Origin: Pseudomonas sp. efr-133-TYG-5
GTDB lineage: Bacteria; Pseudomonadota; Gammaproteobacteria; Pseudomonadales; Pseudomonadaceae
Reading direction: 5' to 3'
Length of the DNA stretch: 64,000 nucleotides
Assembly (NCBI RefSeq): GCF_030209175.1
Contig: NZ_JARVSM010000004.1
Location: 558,001 to 622,000, forward strand
How positions within the stretch are numbered: the stretch's first letter is position 1; each line of letters starts with the position of its first letter. The notes under the pieces were generated by a model. That model saw nothing but the letters and a program-made list of their open reading frames with translations. It was not told where the DNA came from and ran no database searches. This document shows, piece after piece, positions 8,944 to 18,040 of the stretch. Both the position numbers and the translations under genes were made by a program.

Positions 8944-9557
8944 ACATGCCACTGGCCCACGATCTGCTGTGGGGCATGACTCCGGCGCAGCTGCCGGCGG
9001 ATGCGCCGCAGTGGGCGTTCGAGTCGCTGGCTGCCGGGCAGCCGGTGGTGGTGCGGCGGGCGGTGAGCGCTGAAGGTTTTGTGGCGGTGGGCGTGCGCGG
9101 CGTGTTGCGTGAGCAGCGTCTGGCGGCGTTCATGGCACTTGAAGCGATTGTGCGTCGGGTCAGCCCGGAAGCGCTTTGTCATGTCGCTTGCGAGCGTGAT
9201 TTAGCGGTGATGCAGGCACTCAAACAACTGCGGCCGATGCTCGACGATTGCGGTTGGGTCTGGGGCATCAGCGGCAGTGTCGGGTTTGAGTTGGCCAGTG
9301 GTTTTACTGCGATGCACGCCGCCAGCGATCTCGATCTGATTCTGCGTACCCCGCAGCTGATTACCCGCAACCAGGCACGCAAACTGGTCGAGCTGTTTGA
9401 TCAAACCGTGTGCCGAGTGGACATGCAATTGCAGACCCCGTTCGGTGCAGTCGCCTTGCGCGAATGGGCCAGTGGGTCCGCACGGGTTCTGCTGAAAAAC
9501 GCCCATCAGGCTTGCCTGGTCAGCGATCCGTGGAACCCGCAGGAGCAGGCAGCGTGA
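8940..9557 (+). CDS. mdcG: Phosphoribosyl-dephospho-CoA transferase (malonate decarboxylase holo-ACP synthase)
   Basis: MdcG (205 aa) transfers the prosthetic group made by MdcB onto MdcC. It carries a nucleotidyltransferase-like core: the GSVGFELASG segment followed by SDLDLILR with the metal-binding aspartates. I chose GTG 8940 because GAGGG at 8928-8932 gives a 7-base spacing and the codon overlaps the mdcE stop (GTGA). ATG 8946 is the alternative and would remove two residues. Confidence 0.9.
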   Translation: MNMPLAHDLLWGMTPAQLPADAPQWAFESLAAGQPVVVRRAVSAEGFVAVGVRGVLREQRLAAFMALEAIVRRVSPEALCHVACERDLAVMQALKQLRPMLDDCGWVWGISGSVGFELASGFTAMHAASDLDLILRTPQLITRNQARKLVELFDQTVCRVDMQLQTPFGAVALREWASGSARVLLKNAHQACLVSDPWNPQEQAA

Positions 9558-10474
9558 GCAGTCTGTTGGTGTTCCCCGGCCAGGGTGCGCAGCAACCGGG
9601 CATGCTCCGGCGTGTGCCTGGGGAAACGCTGACCGAGGCCAGCGATGTGCTCGGCGAGGATGTCTCGCTGCTCGATTCCCCCGAAGCGTTGCGCAGCACC
9701 CGGGCGGTGCAGCTGTGCCTGCTGATCGCCGGGGTCGCTGCCTCACGCCAGTTGCTGCAGGGTGAATTAGCAGCGGATTACGTCGCCGGGCTGTCCATCG
9801 GTGCGTACCCGGCGGCGGTGGTTGCCGGGGCCTTGCGCTTCAGCGACGCATTGCACCTGGTCAGCCTGCGCGGTGAGTTGATGCAGCAGGCGTATCCACA
9901 GGGCTATGGCATGACCGCGATCATCGGCCTGCAATTGGCCACCGTCGAAACCCTGCTGGCGCAGGTGCACAGCACGGAGTCGCCGGTGTACCTGGCCAAT
10001 ATCAATGCCGATGACCAGGTGGTGATTGCCGGCAGCGACAAGGCCATGCAGGCGGTGGCGGAACTGGCGCGCAGCCGTGGCGCCGGGCTGGCGAAGCGCC
10101 TGGCGGTCAGTGTGCCGTCGCACTGTCCGCTGCTGGAAGCACCGGCGCAAACCCTCGCCGAAGCCTTCGCCAAGGTTGCACTGAAGACACCGAAAATCGC
10201 TTACCTGAGTGGCAGTCGCGCGCGTCCGCTGATCAAACCTGATGCGTTGCGCGACGACCTCGCTTTCAACATGTGCCGCGTGGTGGACTGGCGCGGCACC
10301 GTGCAAAGCGCTTACGAGCGCGGCGTGCGGCTACAGATCGAACTGCCGCCCGCTGCGGTGCTGACCGGGCTGGCGCGCCGGGTGTTCGAATCGGGCACCG
10401 TCACTGCCTTCGACAGTGCGCGTCTGGACACCTTGCAGGCGCTGTTGCGAGAGGAGGGTGGCCGCCGACCATAA
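9554..10474 (+). CDS. mdcH: Malonate decarboxylase epsilon subunit, malonyl-CoA:ACP malonyltransferase
   Basis: MdcH (306 aa) activates the decarboxylase by loading malonyl from malonyl-CoA onto the carrier protein. It resembles FabD: an N-terminal FPGQGAQQPGM motif and the nucleophile elbow GLSIGAYPAA with the catalytic Ser. The GTG start at 9554 overlaps the mdcG stop and has AGGAG eight bases upstream. The track of longer in-frame sequence upstream lies inside mdcG. Confidence 0.93.
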   Translation: MSSLLVFPGQGAQQPGMLRRVPGETLTEASDVLGEDVSLLDSPEALRSTRAVQLCLLIAGVAASRQLLQGELAADYVAGLSIGAYPAAVVAGALRFSDALHLVSLRGELMQQAYPQGYGMTAIIGLQLATVETLLAQVHSTESPVYLANINADDQVVIAGSDKAMQAVAELARSRGAGLAKRLAVSVPSHCPLLEAPAQTLAEAFAKVALKTPKIAYLSGSRARPLIKPDALRDDLAFNMCRVVDWRGTVQSAYERGVRLQIELPPAAVLTGLARRVFESGTVTAFDSARLDTLQALLREEGGRRP

Positions 10475-10540
10475 ACCGCCGCGACTCAGGCTTCGAACAA
10501 CAAAAACAACATTCGACGATGCACTTTGAGGACTACAACA

Positions 10541-10957
10541 ATGATTATTTACGGTGTGGCGCTGTTGGCGATCTGTACGCTGGCAGGGGTGATCATGGGT
10601 GACATGCTCGGCGTGTTGCTGGGCGTCAAATCCAACGTCGGCGGGGTCGGCATCGCCATGATCCTGTTGATCTGCGCGCGCTTGTGGATGCAGAAACGCG
10701 GCGGCATGACCAAGGATTGCGAAATGGGCGTCGGCTTCTGGGGCGCCATGTACATTCCGGTGGTGGTGGCGATGGCCGCGCAACAGAACGTCGTCACCGC
10801 CCTGCACGGCGGCCCGGTAGCGGTGCTGGCGGCCATCGGTTCGGTGCTGGTCTGTGGCTGCACCATTGCCCTGATCAGCCGCACCCACAAGGGCGAACCG
10901 TTGCCTGACGAACCGGTGGAAGTCACTCCGGTCGGCACCCCGGTAGGAGGTCGCTGA
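10541..10957 (+). CDS. madL: Malonate transporter subunit MadL
   Basis: MadL (138 aa) is the small subunit of the two-component Na+-dependent malonate importer, in the inner membrane. Four hydrophobic segments can be seen (starting IIYGVALLAICTLAG, then VGIAMILLICARLW, and two more). The ATG at 10541 follows GAGGA. It lies 66 bases after mdcH and only one base before madM, so the transporter is probably part of the mdc transcript. Confidence 0.92.
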   Translation: MIIYGVALLAICTLAGVIMGDMLGVLLGVKSNVGGVGIAMILLICARLWMQKRGGMTKDCEMGVGFWGAMYIPVVVAMAAQQNVVTALHGGPVAVLAAIGSVLVCGCTIALISRTHKGEPLPDEPVEVTPVGTPVGGR

Positions 10958-10958
10958 C

Positions 10959-11723
10959 ATGTGGGCTCTCATTGAAAACGGTCTGGAACACAACGGCCTG
11001 ATCACCGCGTTCGCCTTCGTCGGCGTGATCATGTGGGTATCGGTGATTCTCTCCAAACGCCTGACCTTCGGGCGCATTCACGGCTCGGCGATTGCCATCG
11101 TCATCGGTCTGGTGCTGGCCTGGGTCGGCGGCACCATGACCGGCGGCCAGAAAGGCCTGGCCGACCTGACGCTGTTCTCCGGCATCGGCCTGATGGGCGG
11201 GGCGATGCTGCGTGATTTCGCGATTGTCGCCACCGCATTCGAAGTGCAGGCGACCGAGGCGAAGAAGGCTGGGCTGATCGGCGTGATTGCATTGCTGCTG
11301 GGCACGATCCTGCCGTTCATTGTCGGTGCCAGCATGGCCTGGGCCTTCGGTTACCGCGACGCGGTGAGCATGACTACCATCGGCGCCGGGGCGGTGACCT
11401 ACATCGTCGGTCCGGTGACCGGCGCGGCGATTGGCGCGACCTCGGATGTGATGGCGCTGTCGATTGCCACCGGGTTGATCAAGGCGATTCTGGTGATGGT
11501 CGGCACGCCAGTCGCGGCGCGCTGGATGGGCCTGGATAATCCGCGTTCGGCGATGGTGTTCGGTGGTCTGGCCGGGACGGTGAGCGGGGTGACGGCGGGG
11601 CTGGCGGCGACGGATCGGCGCCTGGTGCCTTATGGCGCGTTGACGGCGACGTTCCACACTGGGCTTGGCTGTCTGCTGGGGCCTTCGCTGTTGTTCTTCA
11701 TCGTTCGCGGGATTGTGGGCTGA
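10959..11723 (+). CDS. madM: Malonate transporter subunit MadM
   Basis: MadM (254 aa) is the large subunit of the malonate:Na+ symporter. It is almost wholly hydrophobic, with about eight to nine membrane segments and short loops. GTAGGAGG lies just before the ATG, inside the 3' end of madL, so translation is probably coupled. It is the last gene of the malonate operon; a REPIN follows, then the convergent mdcR. Confidence 0.92.
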   Translation: MWALIENGLEHNGLITAFAFVGVIMWVSVILSKRLTFGRIHGSAIAIVIGLVLAWVGGTMTGGQKGLADLTLFSGIGLMGGAMLRDFAIVATAFEVQATEAKKAGLIGVIALLLGTILPFIVGASMAWAFGYRDAVSMTTIGAGAVTYIVGPVTGAAIGATSDVMALSIATGLIKAILVMVGTPVAARWMGLDNPRSAMVFGGLAGTVSGVTAGLAATDRRLVPYGALTATFHTGLGCLLGPSLLFFIVRGIVG

Positions 11724-11753
11724 CTTTCGGATTCTGTGTTGTCGGGTCTAACG

Positions 11754-11848
11754 CCATCGCTGGCAAGCCAGCTCCCACAGGTTTTGTGTTGTAAGAAGAT
11801 TTCCGAATCAGCACAAAACCCTGTGGGAGCTGGCTTGCCAGCGATGCA
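11754..11848. repeat. REPIN between madM and mdcR
   Basis: Two inverted REP copies of the GGGAGCTGGCTTGCCAGCGA type face each other across about 50 bases. They occupy the convergent gap between madM and mdcR and may end both transcripts. Confidence 0.85.
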
Positions 11849-11860
11849 GGCGGCTCGGTT

Positions 11861-12775
11861 TCAGGCCTGGCGATTGGCATACATCCGACACTCCGCCAAC
11901 AACGCCAGCAGATTCGGATCGCGCTCCTTGGCCTTCAAAAACACCACGCCAATGTGCTGCTGCAAGCGGTACTTCTCCTGCAGCGCAATCAGCTTCACGC
12001 GGTTCTCGTATACCGCCGCAATCCGCCCCGGCAGCAACGCATAACCGACCCCGGAGCTGACCATGCTCAGCAGGGTGAAGATGTCGTTGACCTGCATCGC
12101 CACCTTCGGCTCGAACCCCGCCTGCCTGAACACCCGAATGCCGTCCTGATGGGTGGCGAAGCCCTGGGTCAGGGTGATGAAGGTCTCGTCGCGCACTTCC
12201 GCCAGATCGACTTCGCTGCGTTGGGCGAAGCGCGAGTCCGCCGGCGTGGCGAGGAAAATATCGTCGGAGAACAGCGGGATCTGCTCGCAGTCCGGGTCGT
12301 TGACGCTGTCGTCCAGCGACACCAGGATCGCGTCGACTTCCATGTTTTTCAGCTTGTAGAGCAGGTCGATGTTGGAGCCGAGGATCAGGTCGATATTCAG
12401 TTCGCTGCGGCGAAGCTTCAGGCCCATGATCAGTTGCGGTACGGTTTTCACCGTCAGCGAATACAGCGAGCCGAGTTTGAAGCGTTCAGCGGAGAAACCG
12501 GCGGCTTCGCGGGTCAGGCGTACGCTTTCGACCACGTCCTGAATCAGCTTCTGCGCCCGCTCTTCGAGCACGTAGGCGCTTTCCAGCGGTGTCAGGTTGC
12601 GCCCTTCATGCTTGAACAGCGGGCAGCGCAGGGCGCTTTCCAGCGAATGGATCGCCCGGTGCACGCTGACGTTGCTGGTCTGCAACTCGGCGGCGGCACG
12701 CGCCAGATTGCCGGTGCGCATGAACGCGAGGAACACCTCGAGTTTTTTCAGGGTCAATTCTTCGTCGATCAGCAT
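11861..12775 (-). CDS. mdcR: LysR-family regulator of malonate utilisation
   Basis: This is a 304-aa LysR-type regulator. The N-terminal winged helix-turn-helix spans about residues 8-65 (NLARAAAELQTSNVSVHRAIHSLE) and is followed by a periplasmic-binding-protein-like effector domain. The sequence matches MdcR-type regulators, which switch on malonate decarboxylase genes in response to malonate. It faces the operon from downstream rather than standing divergently next to mdcA, so it must act on the distant mdcA promoter. Its function is inferred from family and position. Confidence 0.85.
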   Translation of the reverse strand: MLIDEELTLKKLEVFLAFMRTGNLARAAAELQTSNVSVHRAIHSLESALRCPLFKHEGRNLTPLESAYVLEERAQKLIQDVVESVRLTREAAGFSAERFKLGSLYSLTVKTVPQLIMGLKLRRSELNIDLILGSNIDLLYKLKNMEVDAILVSLDDSVNDPDCEQIPLFSDDIFLATPADSRFAQRSEVDLAEVRDETFITLTQGFATHQDGIRVFRQAGFEPKVAMQVNDIFTLLSMVSSGVGYALLPGRIAAVYENRVKLIALQEKYRLQQHIGVVFLKAKERDPNLLALLAECRMYANRQA

Positions 12776-12815
12776 GGCGCGGACTCTTTTTCGAATGCGT
12801 CGATTGTGCCTTGAA

Positions 12816-12899
12816 GATCAAAAGATCGCAGCCTTCGGCAGCTCCTGCCTTTGGAATGCGACTTTCCTGTAGGCGCTGCCGCAGGCTGCGATCTTTTGG
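12816..12899. repeat. REP-like inverted pair of the GATCGCAGCC family
   Basis: Two arms, AAAAGATCGCAGCCTTCGGC and GCCGCAGGCTGCGATCTTTT, face each other over about 40 bases. This is a second palindromic repeat family, distinct from the GGGAGC REPs, and recurs near 22780 and 45125. It lies in the divergent gap between mdcR and the TrhA gene. Confidence 0.75.
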
Positions 12900-12986
12900 T
12901 CCTGGCTTTGAACAGAAACATTGCGCTTTTACGCTCGAGGCCCGAGCCTTGCGCGTTGCGGTAACGAATCTTGAGGTGAGCGACAC

Positions 12987-13604
12987 ATGTATCACGGGGA
13001 AAAACTCAACGCCTGGACGCATCTGGTCGGGGCCGTGGCAGCATTTATCGGCGGCGTGTGGATGCTGGTGATTGCCAGCCTCGACGGCAGTCCATGGAAG
13101 ATTGTCAGCGTAGCGATCTACGCCTTCACCTTGCTGGTGCTCTACAGCGCGTCGACCGTGTACCACAGCGTGCGCGGGCGCAAGAAAGCGATCATGAAGA
13201 AGGTCGATCACTTTTCGATCTACCTGCTGATCGCCGGCAGTTACACGCCGTTCTGCCTGGTGACCTTGCGCGGGCCATGGGGCTGGACGTTGTTCGGGAT
13301 TGTCTGGGGGCTGGCGCTGATCGGCATCCTGCAAGAGATCAAGCCGCGCTCGGAGGCGCGAATCCTGTCGATCGTGATCTACGCGGTGATGGGCTGGATC
13401 GTGCTGGTGGCGGTCAAGCCGTTGATTGCGGCGCTGGGCACGACAGGCTTTGCCTGGCTGGCGTCGGGCGGGGTGCTGTATACCGTGGGGATCATCTTCT
13501 TTGCCCTCGACCACCGGTTACGGCATGCACACGGGATCTGGCATCTGTTCGTGATCGCCGGCAGCCTGCTGCACTTTGTCGCGATCCTGTTTTATGTCCT
13601 GTAG
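12987..13604 (+). CDS. trhA: Hemolysin III/TrhA family membrane protein (PAQR superfamily)
   Basis: This 205-aa protein has seven predicted membrane segments. PAQR signatures are visible: ASTVYHS in the second segment, the VDHFSIYLLIAGSYTPF stretch, and the C-terminal HAHGIWHLF. The conserved Asp and three His would bind zinc as in adiponectin-receptor relatives. Members are named hemolysin III, but bacterial ones such as TrhA are linked to membrane fluidity homeostasis. GAGGTGAGC precedes the ATG. It stands alone, divergent from mdcR. Confidence 0.88.
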   Translation: MYHGEKLNAWTHLVGAVAAFIGGVWMLVIASLDGSPWKIVSVAIYAFTLLVLYSASTVYHSVRGRKKAIMKKVDHFSIYLLIAGSYTPFCLVTLRGPWGWTLFGIVWGLALIGILQEIKPRSEARILSIVIYAVMGWIVLVAVKPLIAALGTTGFAWLASGGVLYTVGIIFFALDHRLRHAHGIWHLFVIAGSLLHFVAILFYVL

Positions 13605-13618
13605 ACCGAGGCGCGGCC

Positions 13619-13712
13619 CATCGCTGGCAAGCCAGCTCCCACAGGTCTTTCTGTCGAACACATCAGCGTGCGCCAACCTCATTCCCGTGGGAGCTGGCTT
13701 GCCAGCGAAGAG
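13619..13712. repeat. REPIN between trhA and rsmE
   Basis: Two inverted copies of the GGGAGCTGGCTTGCCAGCGA REP lie in the convergent gap, starting 15 bases after the trhA stop. Confidence 0.85.
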
Positions 13713-13715
13713 GCC

Positions 13716-14435
13716 CTAGAAGTCACCCCACAACTGCTGGGCCACCGCCAGCGCCACCACCGGCGCCGTCTCGGTGCGCAACACCCGCGGCCCAAGGCGT
13801 GCGGCATGGAAGCCGTTACCCTTGGCCTGCTCGACCTCGGCATCCGACAAACCACCCTCCGGGCCGATCAGGAATGCCAGCGTCGCCGGTTTGGCATGGC
13901 TTACCAACGGTTCCGCCACCGGGTGCAACACCAGCTTCAGTTCGGCTTCGGTCTGCTTGATCCAGTCCGCCAACAATACCGGCGGGTGAATCACCGGTAC
14001 CCGTGAACGACCGCACTGCTCGCAGGCGCTGATCGCTACCTGGCGCCAGTGCAGCAGGCGTTTGTCGGCGCGTTCGTCCTTGAGGCGCACTTCGCAGCGC
14101 TCGCTGAAGATCGGGGTGATTTCGCTCACGCCCAGCTCAGTGGCTTTCTGAATCGCCCAGTCCATCCGCTCGCCCCGGGACAGGCCCTGGCCGAGGTGGA
14201 TCTGCAGCGGCGACTCGATCTGCCCGGCGAGCTGCTCGTCGATCTGCACCACCACGCGTTTCTTGCCGACTTCCACCAGCGATCCGCGAAACTCATGGCC
14301 GGAACCGTCGAACAACTGCACTGCATCGCCCTCGGCCATGCGCAGCACGCGGCTGATGTAATGCGCCTGGGCTTCCGGCAGTTCGTGTTCGCCGGTGCTC
14401 AGGGGGGCGTCGATAAAGAAGCGGGACAGTCTCAT
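13716..14435 (-). CDS. rsmE: 16S rRNA (uracil(1498)-N(3))-methyltransferase
   Basis: RsmE (239 aa) methylates U1498 of 16S rRNA in the 30S subunit using SAM. The N-terminal PUA-like part starts MRLSRFFIDAPL. The C-terminal SPOUT knot carries the typical FLIGPEGGLSDAEVEQA and LGPRVLRTETA motifs. Length is normal. It is downstream of bioA on the same strand, separated by a REPIN, so the two may have separate transcripts. Confidence 0.95.
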   Translation of the reverse strand: MRLSRFFIDAPLSTGEHELPEAQAHYISRVLRMAEGDAVQLFDGSGHEFRGSLVEVGKKRVVVQIDEQLAGQIESPLQIHLGQGLSRGERMDWAIQKATELGVSEITPIFSERCEVRLKDERADKRLLHWRQVAISACEQCGRSRVPVIHPPVLLADWIKQTEAELKLVLHPVAEPLVSHAKPATLAFLIGPEGGLSDAEVEQAKGNGFHAARLGPRVLRTETAPVVALAVAQQLWGDF

Positions 14436-14472
14436 GCGGGGTCTCTGTAAAATTTGTAGAAGTCTGGCGGCC

Positions 14473-14544
14473 CCATCGCTGGCAAGCCAGCTCCCACAGG
14501 GTTTTGCGCAGGACCTGTGGGAGCTGGCTTGCCAGCGATGGCGG
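14473..14544. repeat. REPIN between bioA and rsmE
   Basis: A compact inverted pair of GGGAGCTGGCTTGCCAGCGA REP copies with a short GGTTTTGCGCAGGA spacer lies between the bioA stop and the rsmE start. Confidence 0.85.
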
Positions 14545-14579
14545 TAGTCCGGTCACCGCTGAAGCTTAAGTGAGATAGA

Positions 14580-15986
14580 TCAGCCCGGATCGCGGAAACC
14601 GGGGTGGAAATCCTTCGGCACCGCCACGCTGACGCTGTCGCGGGTGGCGATGTCGATGCCTTCGCTGGCGACTTCGGCGAGGAAGTCGATCTGCTCCGGG
14701 GTGATTACATACGGCGGCAGGAAATACACCACGCTGCCCAGCGGCCGCAGCAGCGCGCCACGCTCCAGGGCATGCTGGAACACCTTCAGGCCACGGCGTT
14801 CCTGCCAAGGGTAGGCCTCTTTGCTGGCTTTATCCTTGACCATCTCGATGGCCAGGACCATGCCGGTCTGGCGCACTTCGGACACATTCGGGTGATCGAC
14901 CAGATGCGCGGTCGCCGAAGCCATGCGCCGGGCCAGCGCCTGGTTGTTCTCGATGACGTTGTCCTGCTCGAAGATATCCAGCGTCGCCAGCGCCGCCGCA
15001 CACGCCAGCGGGTTGCCGGTGTAGCTGTGCGAGTGGAGGAAGGCGCGCAGGGTTGGATAGTCGTCGTAGAAGGCGCTGTAGACCTCATCGGTGGTCAGGC
15101 ACGCTGCCAGTGGCAGGTAGCCGCCGGTCAGGGCCTTGGACAGGCAGAGGAAATCCGGGCGGATGCCGGCCTGCTCGCAGGCGAACATGGTCCCGGTGCG
15201 GCCGAAGCCGACGGCGATTTCATCGTGGATCAGGTGCACGCCGTAGCGGTCGCAGGCCTCGCGCAGCAGCTTGAGGTACACCGGGTGATACATGCGCATG
15301 CCGCCGGCACCCTGGATCAACGGCTCGACGATGACTGCCGCCACGCTGTCATGATGTTCTGCCAGTGTCTGTTCCATGGCCGCGAACATGTTGCGTGAAT
15401 GCGCTTCCCAGCTCATGCCTGCGGGGCGCAGGTAGCAATCCGGGCTCGGCACCTTGATGGTGTCCATCAGCAGCGCTTTGTAGGTTTCGGTGAACAGCGG
15501 CACGTCGCCGACCGCCATCGCCGCCATGGTTTCGCCGTGGTAGCTGTTGGTCAGGGTGACGAAGCGCTTCTTGTTTGGCTGACCACGGTTGAGCCAGTAG
15601 TGAAAGCTCATTTTCAGCGCGACTTCGATGCAGGAGGAACCGTTATCGGCATAGAACACCCGGTTCAGGCCCTCGGGCGTCATCTGCACCAGACGCTCGG
15701 ACAGCTCGATCACCGGCTGATGGCTGAAGCCGGCGAGAATCACGTGTTCGAGTTGATCGACCTGATCCTTGATGCGCTGGTTGATGCGCGGGTTGGCGTG
15801 GCCGAACACGTTGACCCACCAGGAGCTGACCGCGTCGAGGTAGCGCTTGCCTTCGAAGTCTTCCAGCCAGACGCCTTCACCGCGTTTGATCGGGATCAGC
15901 GGCAGCTGTTCGTGGTCTTTCATCTGGGTGCAGGGATGCCACAGCACCGCGAGGTCGCGTTGCATCCACTGGTTATTCAGGCCCAT
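14580..15986 (-). CDS. bioA: Adenosylmethionine-8-amino-7-oxononanoate aminotransferase
   Basis: BioA (468 aa) is the PLP enzyme of biotin synthesis that transfers an amino group from SAM to KAPA to give DAPA. It shows the fold-type I class III aminotransferase pattern: GSSCIEVALKM near the PLP phosphate site, HDEIAVGFGRTG with the cofactor Asp, and LSKALTGGYLP with the Schiff-base Lys. The start has GAGGAG upstream. It stands apart from the other bio genes, as in other pseudomonads, and is divergent from the amine oxidase gene. Confidence 0.95.
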   Translation of the reverse strand: MGLNNQWMQRDLAVLWHPCTQMKDHEQLPLIPIKRGEGVWLEDFEGKRYLDAVSSWWVNVFGHANPRINQRIKDQVDQLEHVILAGFSHQPVIELSERLVQMTPEGLNRVFYADNGSSCIEVALKMSFHYWLNRGQPNKKRFVTLTNSYHGETMAAMAVGDVPLFTETYKALLMDTIKVPSPDCYLRPAGMSWEAHSRNMFAAMEQTLAEHHDSVAAVIVEPLIQGAGGMRMYHPVYLKLLREACDRYGVHLIHDEIAVGFGRTGTMFACEQAGIRPDFLCLSKALTGGYLPLAACLTTDEVYSAFYDDYPTLRAFLHSHSYTGNPLACAAALATLDIFEQDNVIENNQALARRMASATAHLVDHPNVSEVRQTGMVLAIEMVKDKASKEAYPWQERRGLKVFQHALERGALLRPLGSVVYFLPPYVITPEQIDFLAEVASEGIDIATRDSVSVAVPKDFHPGFRDPG

Positions 15987-16209
15987 TTACAGTCTCCTCG
16001 AGGCGGCTCGCGTCGGGCGCGGGCTAACAATCGCGCAAGCCTATGCAATGCATCGCGCGGGGACAACCCATTGTGTCGATTGAGCTACTTTGTATGGGCC
16101 GATAGACGTCGCTGGCGGCGTTTTGATGGCTGACGTATTCTTCGCGGTTCTTTGGGTCGTCTGACCCGCAAAACTGCTTCTTCCTACGTGTATTTCCGGA
16201 GTTCGCTGA

Positions 16210-18024
16210 ATGTCTGTCGGTTGGCTGCGCGCCTGTGCGCTGGTGATGTTGGGGCTGTTCAGCGTTACGGCGCTGGCCAAGGATAAAACCGCGATCGTGA
16301 TCGGCGGCGGCCTGTCGGGCCTGACCGCGGCCTACGAGCTGCAGAACAAGGGCTGGCAGGTGACGCTGCTGGAAGCCAAGCCGAGCATGGGCGGTCGTTC
16401 GGGCATGGCCACCAGCGAGTGGATCGGCAACGACAAGACCCAGCCGGTGCTGAACAAGTACGTCTCGACGTTCAAGTTGAGCACCACCCCGGCTCCGGAA
16501 TTCGTCCGTACTCCGGGTTATCTGATCGACGGCGAGTATTTCTCCGCCGCCGACCTGGCAACCAAGCAACCGGCCACGGCCGAGGCCCTCAAGCGCTACC
16601 AGAAAACCCTCGACGATCTGGCGCGCTCGATCGACGATCCGCAGAACCCGGCCGCGACCAGCACCCTGCACGCGCTGGATCAGATCAACGTGTCGAGCTG
16701 GCTCGACAAGCAGAACCTGCCGGCCACCGCGCGCCAGTTGATCAACCAGGACATCCGCACCCACTACGACGAGCCGTCGCGCCTGTCGCTGCTGTATTTC
16801 GCGCAGCAGAACCGTGTGTACCGCGGCGTCTCCGACCGTGACCTGCGCGCTTCGCGTCTGGTCGGCGGCAGCCAGGTGCTGGCGCAGGCCTTCGTCAAAC
16901 AGATCAAGACCATCAAGACCAACTCGCCGGTGTCCGCCATCACCCAGGACAAGGACGGCGTCACCGTCAAGGTCGGCAGCGTCGGCTACCAGGCCGACTA
17001 CGTGGTGCTCGCCGTGCCGCTGCGCGCACTGAACAAGATTGCGCTGACCCCGGCCCTGGATGCCCAGCACCTGGCCGCGATCAAAGGCACCAACTACGGC
17101 TGGCGCGACCAGATCATGCTCAAGTTCAAGACGCCGGTGTGGGAGAGCAAGGCGCGCATGTCCGGCGAGATCTACAGCAACGCCGGTCTGGGCATGCTCT
17201 GGATCGAGCCGGCCCTGAAGGGCGGCGCCAACGTGGTGATCAACCTGTCCGGCGACAACGCCCGGGTGATGCAGGCGTTCGGCGACAAGCAGATGGTCGA
17301 TCAGGTGCTGATCCGTCTGCACGCGTTTTATCCACAGGCGCGTGGCTCGTTCACCGGCTATGAAATCCGTCGTTACAGCACCGACCCGTCGACGGGTGGT
17401 GCGTACCTGGCCTTCGGTCCTGGGCAGATCAGCAAGTTCTGGCGCCTGTGGGAGCGTCCGCTGCAACGTGTGACGTTTGCCGGCGAACACACCGACACCC
17501 TGTACCCGGGCACTCTGGAAGGCGCGCTGCGCACTGGCCAGCGTGCGGCCAGCCAGGTTGAAGATCTGGCGGCGGGCAAGTCGTTCGAACCGGTCAAAGT
17601 TGGCCCGGCGGCGGCAACCGCAGCAGCGGCAGGCGCGGCGGGTGCCGTGGCGGCGAAGAAGGGCAACTTCTTCAGCAACCTGTTCGGCGGCTCGGATGAC
17701 GACAAGAAGCCAGAGCCTGTGAAGGCACCTGAGCCAGCTCCAGCCCCGCCGGCCCCAGCACCTGCACCGGCCCCAGCCCCTGCGCCAGCTCCTGCACCGG
17801 TGGAGGCGCCGAAACCAGTCGCTCCAGTGAAAGCCGAGCCGGCGAAGAAAGCGCCAGCCAAGCCTGCGGCGAAGAAGCCTGCAGCGAAAACCGAGGCGAA
17901 AACCGAGGCGAAAAAGGCCCCGGCCAAGCCTGCGGCGAAAAAAGCCGAACCGGCGAAGAAGCCGGCGGCCAAGCCGGCAGCAGCGCCGGCTCCGGCGGCA
18001 AGCACCGATAGCAAAGCGCAGTAA
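16210..18024 (+). CDS. Periplasmic flavin monoamine oxidase family protein with Ala/Pro/Lys-rich tail
   Basis: This 604-aa protein starts with a signal peptide (residues 1-23, hydrophobic core ALVMLGLFSVTALA). An FAD-binding Rossmann motif follows (VIGGGLSGLTAAYEL, then LLEAKPSMGGRSG). The C-terminal flavin motif near residue 425 reads VTFAGEHTDTLYPGTLEGAL. The catalytic domain ends near residue 455. The remaining 145 residues are low complexity: an Ala-rich linker, a short NFFSNLFGGSDDDKK patch, a Pro-Ala repeat at about 507-532 and KKPAAK-type repeats at about 541-597. The substrate is unknown. The tail looks disordered and very basic and might bind an anionic partner or the cell wall; that is inference. 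Confidence 0.8.
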   Translation: MSVGWLRACALVMLGLFSVTALAKDKTAIVIGGGLSGLTAAYELQNKGWQVTLLEAKPSMGGRSGMATSEWIGNDKTQPVLNKYVSTFKLSTTPAPEFVRTPGYLIDGEYFSAADLATKQPATAEALKRYQKTLDDLARSIDDPQNPAATSTLHALDQINVSSWLDKQNLPATARQLINQDIRTHYDEPSRLSLLYFAQQNRVYRGVSDRDLRASRLVGGSQVLAQAFVKQIKTIKTNSPVSAITQDKDGVTVKVGSVGYQADYVVLAVPLRALNKIALTPALDAQHLAAIKGTNYGWRDQIMLKFKTPVWESKARMSGEIYSNAGLGMLWIEPALKGGANVVINLSGDNARVMQAFGDKQMVDQVLIRLHAFYPQARGSFTGYEIRRYSTDPSTGGAYLAFGPGQISKFWRLWERPLQRVTFAGEHTDTLYPGTLEGALRTGQRAASQVEDLAAGKSFEPVKVGPAAATAAAAGAAGAVAAKKGNFFSNLFGGSDDDKKPEPVKAPEPAPAPPAPAPAPAPAPAPAPAPVEAPKPVAPVKAEPAKKAPAKPAAKKPAAKTEAKTEAKKAPAKPAAKKAEPAKKPAAKPAAAPAPAASTDSKAQ

Positions 18025-18040
18025 GGCTTTGCGGTGAATG

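Noticed and set aside
17730..18000. Frameshift creating the low-complexity tail of the amine oxidase
   Set aside because: The Pro-Ala and Lys-Ala repeats are regular in this frame, the gene ends 17 bases before a strong terminator, and similar basic tails are known in pseudomonads.
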